A DNA stretch of 36,475 bases, taken from assembly GCA_002102555.1 (NCBI GenBank), contig MCFL01000238.1, forward strand, positions 1 through 36,475, written 5' to 3'. This document shows positions 7,897-17,194 of the stretch, one piece after another. The notes under the pieces were generated by a model that made no database searches, was not told the DNA's origin, and was given only the letters and a program-made list of their open reading frames with translations. This DNA comes from Catenaria anguillulae PL171 (taxonomy: Eukaryota; Blastocladiomycota; Blastocladiomycetes; Blastocladiales; Catenariaceae). Every line of letters begins with the position of its first letter. Position 1 is the stretch's first letter. Position numbers and translations under genes: made by a program.

Positions 7897-9510
7897 TCAC
7901 TGTTCTTCGCCTCCGTCGCGGTCGGTGGAGGCATCGTGAGCCACCCCGTCATTTCTCGTGCTTGTGGGCACAGGCGGCTGGCGCTCGATACTGCCCATCC
8001 CCCTGTACGAAGCCATCATATCTGCCATTCTCACGCTCAGGTCCACCTGCCGCAGGGAGAACGCTCTGCCCTCGGCCTCGCCCCAAACCCCATTGTCGCG
8101 CGCTCGCTGCTTGTCCTCCTCGGTCAACGCAAACTCGTTGCGAAATTCGTCCGTCAGCCTGCGCCGCCGCAATTCGAACTCAAACTTGCCCGCGTCCTCG
8201 CGGCTCGCGAAGAAATAAACGGCTGCGCGACCCACATACCTCCGTGCCTTGTGCGGCGGGAAAAAGAGCTGCTTGAGAGACGAGTAATCGCGGGCAAGGG
8301 CGAGCAGCTGGTTGGCCGAGGTTGACGGCCGCAGGCCGCGAATCGTCACGTGGTACGGCGCAGGACCTGTTCCGGTTGGACGTTCTTCTGTCACGATCGA
8401 AGGGGAATGGGAGGCCGGGATCCGAGCTGATGGCGCTGATGTCGCGGGGGATGCCCGGCTTGCGTCGCAGTCAGTCCCTTGGAGCGTAGGTTGTTCCATA
8501 AACTCGGGAGTGTGGGGCTTGTGCTGGTGGTGCTTGGCCTGCACGTCCCGCTCAGATTCTGAACCCCCTGTTGCCGAGGTGGTTGTTGTCGGTTGGTCGT
8601 CCTCGGTTTGTACAATGCTGGCATCCAAAGCTTGGTGTTCGCTGATATCGCCATGTGCTGAGGCCACCGTCTCGGCAAGAATGTCTTCAATCAGCTCGCC
8701 GGCCGCAGCACCACCAATCACCATATCGGTAGCCGAGGAACAAGTTACCTTGGCCTCGGACTGCATGATCTTGGCTTGCTCTTGATGAAAGGCCGTCCGC
8801 GTGCTTGCGGCCGACGTCGATCGCGACTGAGGGCTCCCAGTCACCGCATGCCGAGATGATTGCGCTGCACTGACAGCCAGCGTTGATCTCAACTGCGACA
8901 CTGTTTCGGTACTCGATGGCGTCGACGACCGGCTCCGGTGGGCATGTTGGGCGGCTGCCTGTTGGGGAATAGTCACAAGTGGCGACTGCGCCACCGTCAC
9001 GCTTACATCCACGAGCGACGCGGGCCGGCCCAGGAACTTGCTGGCTTCGGCCGCAACCTCGGTCAGGCTGAGATTGTCGACCGAGACGGTACTGGGCAGC
9101 AGCACGAGAACACGTTCGCGCGGGGCCGGCTGCGACTGCACTTGTTGGAGCTGCAGCTTGAGGCGCAGGTTTTCTTGTGTGAGTTGTGCTAGGAGCTGGT
9201 CGAGCGGCGATGAGTTCGGGAGAGCGTAATGTTGAAGTTGGAGGGGTTGGTATTGCGGCAGTTGCTGCTGCTGTTGAACGACGGCAGCGAGGAGCTGCTG
9301 CAAGTTCAGATCGGTCGTGGTCGCCGGTGTCGCAGTACCCGACTCTGGGATGGCCGCCTCGGCGCGCTGAGGCTGTTGGGATTGATTGCTCATGTTGAGA
9401 ATGGGCATGTGCACAGACTGTGAGAGGCTCGTCTGATTGACTTGAGCCGGCCAAAGGAATCGGTGGGCGTTTCTGGCCTTTTCACAATCCCGTGTGAGCG
9501 GTTTGGACAC
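7897..9510 (-). CDS. RRM-like family protein, intact type A copy
   Basis: This uninterrupted 537-codon frame is intact. I prefer the internal ATG at 9393 (MSNQSQQPQ, 498 residues) because the residues before it overlap an inverted repeat and the paralogues start with similar Ser/Asn/Gln-rich sequence. In 537-codon numbering, residues 68-128 are Gln/Leu-rich with coiled-coil character (LLAQLTQENLRLKLQLQQ). Residues 134-180 are the conserved block RVLVLLPSTVSVDNLSL through GRPASLVDVSVTVAQSPLVT. A long acidic and Ser/Thr linker follows. Residues about 380-465 form the RRM-like domain with YHVTIRGLRPS, LLALARDYSSL, LKQLFFPP and VGRAAVYFF. The family-specific phrase GPAPYHVT precedes it. The function is not known. 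Modular RNA-associated or protein-interaction roles are inference. Confidence 0.72.
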   Translation of the reverse strand: MSKPLTRDCEKARNAHRFLWPAQVNQTSLSQSVHMPILNMSNQSQQPQRAEAAIPESGTATPATTTDLNLQQLLAAVVQQQQQLPQYQPLQLQHYALPNSSPLDQLLAQLTQENLRLKLQLQQVQSQPAPRERVLVLLPSTVSVDNLSLTEVAAEASKFLGRPASLVDVSVTVAQSPLVTIPQQAAAQHAHRSRSSTPSSTETVSQLRSTLAVSAAQSSRHAVTGSPQSRSTSAASTRTAFHQEQAKIMQSEAKVTCSSATDMVIGGAAAGELIEDILAETVASAHGDISEHQALDASIVQTEDDQPTTTTSATGGSESERDVQAKHHQHKPHTPEFMEQPTLQGTDCDASRASPATSAPSARIPASHSPSIVTEERPTGTGPAPYHVTIRGLRPSTSANQLLALARDYSSLKQLFFPPHKARRYVGRAAVYFFASREDAGKFEFELRRRRLTDEFRNEFALTEEDKQRARDNGVWGEAEGRAFSLRQVDLSVRMADMMASYRGMGSIERQPPVPTSTRNDGVAHDASTDRDGGEEQ

Positions 9511-9562
9511 GATTTGGACAGTTCACGCTTCATCTTTGCTGTCCAAATTGTGTCCAAACCGC
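9498..9562. repeat. 24-bp inverted repeat with 17-base loop
   Basis: The arms 9498-9521 and 9539-9562 are reverse complements with a single mismatch, which would be a G-U pair in RNA. Each arm contains two copies of the TTTGGACA-type word. The left arm includes CACGATTTGGACA (9508-9520), also present at 4113-4125 upstream of the other intact paralogue. Position in front of the probable start at 9393 suggests an operator-like or 5' UTR hairpin element. Confidence 0.75.
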
Positions 9563-10592
9563 GTCGAATGGATAAAGTCAAGCCGCACAACCGCTGAGAT
9601 TTAAAGCTCAGTATAAATATTGTGCTTTCGACCGAAAACTTCACCAGAAAAGCTGAAAGCAGCTGCGAGGGCATGAAAGTGAGCGTTGCGCATCACATGG
9701 CTGGGCGTGATGATGATGCATCAGCGATGAATGGCCTCGCTGCTCCCGACATGTTGAACCTTGCTCCTGAAGCTTGAGACCGGCGGAACCATGACGGGAG
9801 ACTTGGAAACGGAGAACGTGGCGACTCGACAATATGGAGAGGGGGGGGGGGGCGAGAGTACATGGCAGTAGATTGCGTGGAAGATAGGGAGGGCGGGGCA
9901 ATCTACATGCTTACGATTGACTTACAGGCATATCGTATATACCGGGTTATCGGAGTAACTGCGTTACTTGATAACCACAGATATTTACTGACAACATTGG
10001 ACAAGAACAATCTGCAGCCTGCACTCGGACGTGACACGGTACACCTGCTGACTTTGGCGCAAGGAGAAAAGACAAATAGAGGGCGGGCTCGGCCAGGCTC
10101 ACGTCGCAGAGACGGTAACAACGAGAGCCGAGAAGGGCGGTCGGGACAGGAATGGGATCGAGGGGGCAAAGGACGAGAAGGTCAAAAGAAGAGGGAACGA
10201 TTTTTCGTGTTTACGAATGGGTGAGAAGAAGAGTGGCAGAAAATGATGCGCAAGAGGAATGCCGGAAAGCTGAGCGAGTGGGCGGGTTAGCTATCGGCAA
10301 GATAAGGCGACAAGCAAGGAAAGAGATCAGGGCGGGTGAGTTCGTAGCGAATGCAGACGGACAAGAGCCTCGCGCAGAGAAAACAATGACACAGATAACA
10401 AGTATAGTGCATGGAGGAGATGAAAATGTGAAGACAAAAAGGGGGAATCAAACCAATCAATGAAACGAGCAATAAAAAAATCAACTCAAAAAAAAGACCT
10501 TCCTTACATTGCTTGCTTGCGTCAAACACCTGGTCCGCCATTAGGTGAGGGTATATCCGTCATTGACCGTGATCCATCGCTCGTGCATGTGC
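9563..10592. other. Intergenic region without a supported gene
   Basis: About 1 kb separates two minus-strand genes. It holds a G homopolymer at about 9841-9852, purine-rich stretches (10080-10460) and short A-rich runs near 10470-10495. It must include the 3' flank of the 12980 gene. Open frames here have no coding character that I can support. Confidence 0.45.
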
Positions 10593-12980
10593 TTATGCCT
10601 CGCATTCCTCAAGCAAGCCCCTCGCCATCGGCTTGGCCGCAACCTGGGATGACGACGAACGTGATGCCATGGGTACTGGCGATGGCGATCGGGATGAGGA
10701 TGACGTGGCAATCACGCCAAACAAGGAAGACGATGTTGGGCGCGGCGGAGAAGACGCAGTGGTCGGCGACGACGCGTACCGAAAGCCAGGGACCGGCGCC
10801 GCAGCCTTGGCTTGCTCGGCGGCGGCATCGTCCGCATTGCAATGGACGGGTGATGGAGACGGTGACGGCATCATGACCTTGGCCGCAGCCATGGAAAACT
10901 CGAGCGACAGAGGCGACACGGCGCGGCTAGGTGCTGATGGTGACGATGACCTGATCAAAGATGGTTCCTGCTTGGCACCAAACGGAATCATGACAAACTC
11001 GATCGGGTACTTTGGCGGTCCGCGGTCGGAGCGGGCAGTGTCCGGTGCAACGAAAAATTGATTTGCTGTCGGCGACGTGGGAGGCACCGAATTGGCGGTC
11101 GACGACACGGACGTGCGACGTTCTTGCTGCTCCACGAAATCGGCTGCAGCAACAAGCAGGTCAATGCTGACGGCCGAGGTGCCCCTTGTGCGCGACGGGC
11201 TGGGCCCACCAAACAAGACACTGTCTGAGGGCAAGGTACCAACCGCAGGCGACGTGGGCGGTGACATGATGGAGCTGGACAACACGTCGGCCATGTCGGC
11301 ATCTTCTTGTGCTCGTGCTTGTTCTTGCCCTTGACCCTGCTCCTCTGGCTTCAGTACTGGCTCATCCACCACCTCTTCGTCCACATCCATGTGGTCTGCA
11401 TCCTCGGCATCGTCCATGGCAGCGGCACCAGGCACATTGCACCGCCACGTCGGTGTGGGTCGAGCCTTCTTTTCGCGAGTCGCGCCAGCGGCAGCACCGT
11501 GCAGCAGGGCAGTGGCAGGCGTATCTGGAGGCGTGACATACTCGTGCGTGTCACCATTGGCGGTGCTCATGCCCGATGGCCGGCGTGCGTATGGATGGAA
11601 CCGGAGCGAACCAGGTGCCGACGAGGACGACGACGAGGACGACGCCAACGATGCCAGTTCAACGTCACGATACCGGACGCCCTTGACAGGTTTGCTTACC
11701 TGCGGCCGGTTCTCATCCGCCGCCGCTACGGCGGCATCCGTGACGGGATTGCCTAGTAATGGCGACGCGGCCGCGGACGATGGCGACATGGCCGGGGCGT
11801 GCTGTTCCTCCTCTACACCACCCGAGTTGACATCGACCGACGCAGCATCCAAATAAAACTGAATCCCATGCTGCACCACAAGCGGCATGGCCCGTTCCAC
11901 GTCCCTTCGTGTGATGCCTTGCCGATGCCTTGCATCTTGCTCGTTGCCTTGGCCGAGGTCGCCATCGTCGCCTCGATCCGTGGCCGAGCTCGTCAGCAGC
12001 ACGGCCGACCACAGCGCGCGGCGCGCGCGGCGCGACGGGCCCGCACACTTGTGGACGGCGCACGCCACGTCCAGCGAGAGTGGGAATGGGACCAGGTCAA
12101 CGGGATCACGAGGCGTGGCGGAGAGGTCCAGGATCACTTGGGCAGCGTGCAGGATGCGGGCAAGCTGGGTGCGCGAGAGGCGGAAGCGTTGGGCAAAGTA
12201 TTCCTGCAACGTTGTCAACAACAAGCATGGATAAGTGATTGATCCAGTGTGTCTTTGTGGGAGTGAATAGGGTGGGAAGCGACGTACCTGAACAGACGCA
12301 CAGGGCTGCACCACCTTGTACAAGGCCGACGTGGCCAAATAACTGGCCGCCAAGATGCCATAAAGCTTGATCTTGTCCATGTCCGACCCGTTGGGCGTGC
12401 TTCCTAGTGTCAAAGCGGCAGCAATCGGCGTGGGTAGCCGCTCAATGGTCTCGACGCGGCAATCAAAGTCCAAATCCACGTCATGGTCGGCCAAGTCTAC
12501 ATCGAGTGGATGTTGAGAGTGGCCCGATGATGTCGGAGGAGGCGATCCCAGTGACGAGGCGGATGCGGACAAGGACGACAACGGGCTCGTGGGCGTGTCG
12601 TTGTCTGCGGTAGTCAGTGAACTTGTGGATGCAGCGGAAGCTGCTGATGACTTGGCCGCGCTTGCCCTGGGCTTCTTGGCCACTGCCGCCTTTCTGCCAC
12701 GGCCACGAGGCACAGTCGCTGTTTCGACAGGGTGGATTGTTGGGACTTCTACTACAGTGATTCGTGAAGGTGCTGGGACGGGTGTCGGGAGTGTTGGTGG
12801 CGACGGGGCTGCGAATTGCGATTGCGGCTGTTGTGGGCGCGTCCGTGCGGGCGACACGACAGACAGGTACGTGTCAATGCGGGCCTCTAGGCGCCACAGG
12901 CGCATCAGGTCGTTGGTTGCCGAGTTGAGCACCTCGACCGTGAATGCGGCCGGGGTCAGTGGGAGGATTGGGTACGTCAT
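10593..12980 (-). CDS. AT-hook-like, Ser/Pro-rich protein with one intron, function unknown
   Basis: The start is placed at the ATG at 12980 (MTYPILPLTPAAF). The open frame extends further upstream, but that part reads as non-coding 5' sequence with a G run. An 84-nt intron at 12204-12287 has donor GTACGT and acceptor TTGCAG. Because it is a multiple of three without a stop, the frame looks continuous. The spliced protein is about 767 residues. Visible parts are an N-terminal helical block, PRGRGRK followed by AKKPR (an AT-hook-like, DNA minor-groove-binding motif), and a helical region spanning the splice site (KIKLYGILAASYLATSALYK, then EYFAQRFRLSRTQLARIL). Very long Ser/Pro/Ala-rich disorder follows, with acidic patches. 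The spacing of helices is loosely reminiscent of a cyclin fold, but no signature residues support that. A nuclear regulator is a guess. Confidence 0.6.
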   Translation of the reverse strand: MTYPILPLTPAAFTVEVLNSATNDLMRLWRLEARIDTYLSVVSPARTRPQQPQSQFAAPSPPTLPTPVPAPSRITVVEVPTIHPVETATVPRGRGRKAAVAKKPRASAAKSSAASAASTSSLTTADNDTPTSPLSSLSASASSLGSPPPTSSGHSQHPLDVDLADHDVDLDFDCRVETIERLPTPIAAALTLGSTPNGSDMDKIKLYGILAASYLATSALYKVVQPCASVQVRRFPPYSLPQRHTGSITYPCLLLTTLQEYFAQRFRLSRTQLARILHAAQVILDLSATPRDPVDLVPFPLSLDVACAVHKCAGPSRRARRALWSAVLLTSSATDRGDDGDLGQGNEQDARHRQGITRRDVERAMPLVVQHGIQFYLDAASVDVNSGGVEEEQHAPAMSPSSAAASPLLGNPVTDAAVAAADENRPQVSKPVKGVRYRDVELASLASSSSSSSSAPGSLRFHPYARRPSGMSTANGDTHEYVTPPDTPATALLHGAAAGATREKKARPTPTWRCNVPGAAAMDDAEDADHMDVDEEVVDEPVLKPEEQGQGQEQARAQEDADMADVLSSSIMSPPTSPAVGTLPSDSVLFGGPSPSRTRGTSAVSIDLLVAAADFVEQQERRTSVSSTANSVPPTSPTANQFFVAPDTARSDRGPPKYPIEFVMIPFGAKQEPSLIRSSSPSAPSRAVSPLSLEFSMAAAKVMMPSPSPSPVHCNADDAAAEQAKAAAPVPGFRYASSPTTASSPPRPTSSSLFGVIATSSSSRSPSPVPMASRSSSSQVAAKPMARGLLEECEA

Positions 12981-14840
12981 TGAGTGTGTGTGTGGGGGGG
13001 GGGGGGAGTGGAGGAACGGACGGGGCTGAGGGACAAGGGTTTGGGCAGGGAATGGAGGAGAGATGGGCAGTGCCCAGAGAGTCCGCAGTGATTGACGCCA
13101 AGAAGCAAGTGCTGACGATGGCGACAAAATCAAACGCACAGGCCAGCAAGCGCAAAAAGTGGGCGTGCGGACGCAAGAGCGAAGAGGTGAGAACAAAAAA
13201 GCGTCGGACGTGTTTGCGGCTTGACCAACCAACAAACGGGGGGGCAAAAGGATCGGCGGCGCGCGGAATGGAATGGACAGGCGGTTCGTCAGCCTTTGGT
13301 CAGAGCCGTCGCCCTTCTTTTTGGCAGCGACAGCCTGAGCGCGGACCAGAGCGCGGACAAACAACAACGTGACACACCGTGCGTCGACAACTTCGGACTT
13401 GGCCAATTCCGGAGAACAACAGTAAAAGGCCAGGATCCTGGATCGCACGCATTGTCAATTGTCAGCGAAGGCAGCCGTCAACCAAGGAGAGGGAGAGGGG
13501 GCGCGTCCCGTGAGAACGGCGCAGGATACGAAGGTGCGAACGCGGCGGGCGGTGCAGCCGACATGGTGTGCCATCGCTTTTCGCTGTTAGACATTGCCAG
13601 CAGCATACTTGTGGACATGCTGGCCGTGGCCACGGGAGCGCCTCACGGATTGAGGGAGGAAAACTAAGCATACCGAACGGACAGGCAGATCACGGCAGGC
13701 AAGCAAGGCACAAGTTGAGCGGGCGAGCGATCGCTATCGAGGGAGAAATTGCTTTGGTGAGGTGCACTATGCTTGACCGGCGAGCAGTGTGGTGAGGTCG
13801 GTGCAGAAAGGCGAATCGATTTCAATTTGGGAAAGAGAGGAAGCGAACACGGACAGCTTGCCGCGTCGTCGATCACGTCGACGTGCCTTCAATTGATTTC
13901 CCAACGGACCCCAGAGAGAAAACACTTGACAGCTGCAATAGCCGCGAGCAATGACATGCATACAGTCAATAGTCACGTCATCCAACACGTTTAGACCACT
14001 CGACTGACAATGACGGCGGCTACTCTCGCCAACAGAGCCAACGGCTCGCCGGCCCAGTTGACGTTTACTCAGGCCTAACGTCGGCGCACACCGGGGCTTG
14101 AAAGGTGAGTGAATGCGAGCGATTTTGACGGAACGGCATCATCCCAAATCGCAGCTACTCAGGCAGAGGGATCACATGCCGACCGGCGACGAGCCCCGGA
14201 ACTGTAACGGTAACACAGCCCCGGCCTGTCCCGCCTCGGCCGCTGCTGTAAGTACATTCAATGTTCCAACGCCCAAAGAAGGTGACCAACAGGACACCGT
14301 TGACACGGCACGGCCACCCCAAAGTCGCTCATAGCCTATGACGTCCACGAGCCACCAAATGTGAGCGACTATCGGATGACCCAACCGGCCATGTTCGCGG
14401 TGCGACGCGTGCTGGGCATGTGACCATTTCGTCAAGAACCCTCGAGGTGGGCCTTCTCGCTGCCTTGGACGACAGCGTCAGTCGGCCAGGGCTCGAGGTT
14501 AAGGTTTGAGTCCGCCCTAGGTAACAGTTGTGGGCGAATCATATGTATCTAGGCGGGCGGCTCGGGTGGAGTGGACAGAGAAGGTGTCTGCAATGGTCGG
14601 CAGCAAGAAGCTTCGATCACGTTAACATTCACTGAAGTCTTGAGCTGCGATTATGTTAAGAAATGTTTACTGATAAAGACTTCTTTGCCACACACGCCCA
14701 ACGTGCCCTGAGCAATCCTCCTTCATGCACGTCTGCCTACCGCCGCACGGCTCGTCCCTCGCAAACAACCGACCCCCGGCCGCCGCTGCTACCTCGCCCC
14801 TCAACGCTGGCTTATCCAGCCGGCTCAAGGCCAAGTCAGG
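12981..14840. other. Large intergenic region, probable divergent promoter area
   Basis: The region upstream of the 12980 start begins with a (GT)n tract followed by a run of about 12 G (12984-13006). Pyrimidine- and purine-biased DNA continues to about 13.4 kb, presumably 5' UTR and promoter of the minus-strand gene. Between 13.5 and 14.8 kb I find no frame with convincing codon use or homology. The region is lower in G+C around 14.6-14.7 kb. Confidence 0.4.
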
Positions 14841-14944
14841 ATATGGCGTTTGGAGACGGCTCGGAGGTTGTGGTGGCCAACTCGCCAACCGGCCAACAAC
14901 AAGTTCCGCAAAATCTCGCCTTGAACGGCTGGCTCCAAGGACGA

Positions 14945-15845
14945 TTCGCGACAGGCGCTCATCAACCGAAAAATGATTGCAGCTGCCAATCGATTCAAAA
15001 ACCAAATGGCAAGCGAGGACAGCAAGCGCATCCTTGTGGATACAAACCGACTGTTCGAGGTACTCTGAGTTTTCTGTGACTTGGTTTTTAGGTTTCTTTT
15101 GGTTTCGTATCTCACGCATGTCTGCAACAACATAGCAACGGGCTGACAAGTCATATATCCTGACGTGAGCAAGGAGGCGCGGCACATCGGCAAGGTAGCA
15201 CTTCGGTACCAGGTTACGCCAACGAGCTTCATGCAATTCCTCATTCACCAAGGCACACGAATGGCCAAAACGCGAGCGGGCCGACAACTTGTTGTGCCAA
15301 ATTGCTACCTGACTGCTGTTCGCATTCTCGTTTGCATCCTCCGCAACAGCTCTTGGCATATTATTCACCCACGTGACCCATCTGACAGAGCACGATCCGC
15401 AAGCAAACATTCGCTCTTCTCGCCCTTTGGCGCCAGCAGGTTGCCCACGATGCATCGATGGACGGCGCGCACCCATTCGACCATTTGCGGGCATTCATGA
15501 AGGCGCTTATCCGCCGTGATGTCGTTCTCCGCCGTCAGTGCGTTCAACCATCAATTTCAACGGCTCATGGACTGATTTGCCTGCTTTCTCACGTTTTCCT
15601 TTTTCACTCCAGTGGCATACGCGGCGACATTGCGTCTGGCACGTTTAACGAAATTGCTAACCGCGCCAAGGTCAGGGCTATTGCGCTTTCGCTTCTCGAA
15701 AATATAGCCAGTACATGGAGCGAGAAGACGGTCAAGTCCAAGACACGGATCAGTGGTATGCTGTTGTGATTCCCATACGTGTCTAATCATGTCTCGTTGA
15801 GCTGACGATTACTTGAGCAGTCCCTGTGGGTTGCATTACAATGTG
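14945..15845 (+). CDS. Exon fragments of an unrecognised multi-exon gene
   Basis: Several short plus-strand segments read as coding and are bounded by plausible splice sites. About 14945-15059 encodes DDSRQALINRKMIAAANRFK and ends DTNRLFE before a GTACTC donor. About 15385-15532 encodes FALLALWRQQVAHDASMDG and AFMKALIRRDVVL, followed by GTCAGT. About 15613-15757 encodes GDIASGTFNEIANRAKVRAI after a TTTTTCACTCCAG acceptor and ends before GTATGC. The joins between them are not secure in frame and the start is not found. I recognise no family. Opposite-strand open frames over the same DNA look like shadows. Confidence 0.3.
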
Positions 15846-16109
15846 ACGTGTGCAGTACGTATTTCCAACTCGATTTCATGATACTTGTACGGCTGCTCAT
15901 GTCCCTGATGTTAAACCTCAGATTTAGAATTGAACGGTGGCAAGCCCATGTCAAGGATGTCAGCTGTTCCTGGGTTTGTCCATGGTCCCACAACTCGGTC
16001 GCCTGGGTTCTCATGCACTCGTTTGGTTACGGGTTGGATGAGGTTGTAAACTTGTCCATCCTTCAAGTTCAGCTGTTCAACGAGCACGTCCGTCATCTTT
16101 CATTGCATT

Positions 16110-16776
16110 TCTCCTGCACAGCAGTTTCTTTGACGCTGGCGCCATTCCCCTGTTTTACGCCAACATTCCTGCCACTGCCAGCAGAACTGGCGCTTGTCTC
16201 ATCGTCGTGGACCGTAACAGTGCCAACCGTGCGTTTGTCATCGAAGCCGGGGGTCAATGGCAAGAAACCGAGTACCATTTCCTCTTTCCGTACAAGGAAC
16301 CTGCTCAAGATTGCCTCGCTTCCTTCATGAATGAGTACCACCTCCCTCACGGCATGCTGCACAGGCAACCAAGGATCAATGACCGTCGTCAGGTCCATCT
16401 GGGCTTTTTGGCGGAAAACGTTTTCGACAGCCTCCCTTGTGTTGAGGCAAAATCGAGCGCCTTTTCCGCCGTCAAGGGCTTTCTTGCGGCTGTGTCCGTT
16501 TTTCATGACGCGGATCAGCTCAAGTTTGAGCGCCCAACTCGGCCGTTCCCTTTCGGTCGTATGGTTGTCGTTGACCTAGACACCCAAGAGGAGATGGGCT
16601 CGCTCGTGTTGGACGGCCGCACGCAAGCAATTTTCCACCTGATCCAATCCACGGCAACCCACGGCGCTCGTATCGCAACGCTTTCGGTATCCCCGCTTGG
16701 CCGGCCCATGTTGGACACATTGTCAAAGTGCCAGCCCATCCGTGTTGGAGCTTCGCAACCGGTCCCCCGATGTTAG
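16110..16776 (+). CDS. Unrecognised coding segment, probably the same gene as its neighbours
   Basis: After a CTGCACAG acceptor near 16122, an open frame reads SSFFDAGAIPLFYANIP, ACLIVVDRNSANRAFVIEAG and WQETEYHFLFPYKEP. It continues through VHLGFLAENVFDSL and MVVVDLDTQEEMGSLVL to a stop at 16776. From about 16680 a second frame also has protein-like sequence (FGIPAWPAHVGHIVKVPAHP, then FTVIYAGRELRDEGQLFKVR to about 16900). A splice or frame change probably lies near 16690-16720. The alternation of polar and hydrophobic residues suggests a beta-rich folded protein. No known domain is recognised. Confidence 0.35.
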
Positions 16777-17194
16777 CATGTTCCACCGATCCGTCTGCCG
16801 ATCCTTCCCCTGGGTTCACCGTAATATACGCCGGACGAGAGCTGCGAGACGAGGGGCAGCTCTTTAAAGTTCGATTCGATATAGCTATTGATATACAGTA
16901 TACAACAGCCCACAACACCGTCGACGGGGAAGTTGACACCCGAGCAAGGAAATCGCGGCAAAAGCGCCATCGGCCTGCCTCCAGCCGCCCCCCGACGCCA
17001 CTTCGTCACACTGTTTCATTCAAGAAGCAATGGTGGCATTGATGAAACCACCATGCTCTCTATTCAAGACGTTCTTTACACTCACATTCGATACGTCAAT
17101 TGATTTGTCACGGCTGGCGAGCGAATGCGGCAGAACGGGATCCATCAAGAGTTGCAGTTGATTTTACGATCAAGCTCAAGCCGTGACATGCGGA

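Noticed and set aside
243-9510. Idea that the cluster is made of LINE ORF1 copies, since ORF1 proteins combine a coiled coil and an RRM
   Set aside because: No reverse transcriptase or endonuclease frame follows any copy. I see no A-rich 3' tails or target-site duplications, and the copies are ordered head to tail on one strand.
9841-9852. G homopolymer as a structural (quadruplex) element
   Set aside because: It is a single uninterrupted run, like another at about 12995-13006. Simple slippage is enough to explain it and no gene start depends on it.
10593-12980. Assignment of the AT-hook-like protein to the cyclin family
   Set aside because: The helical region lacks the conserved Arg/Asp/Lys residues and the length of a cyclin box. 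Similarity is only in helix spacing.
14667-15494. Minus-strand open frame of 275 codons
   Set aside because: Its translation is irregular, and the opposite strand over the same bases has better coding segments with splice signals. It is treated as a shadow.
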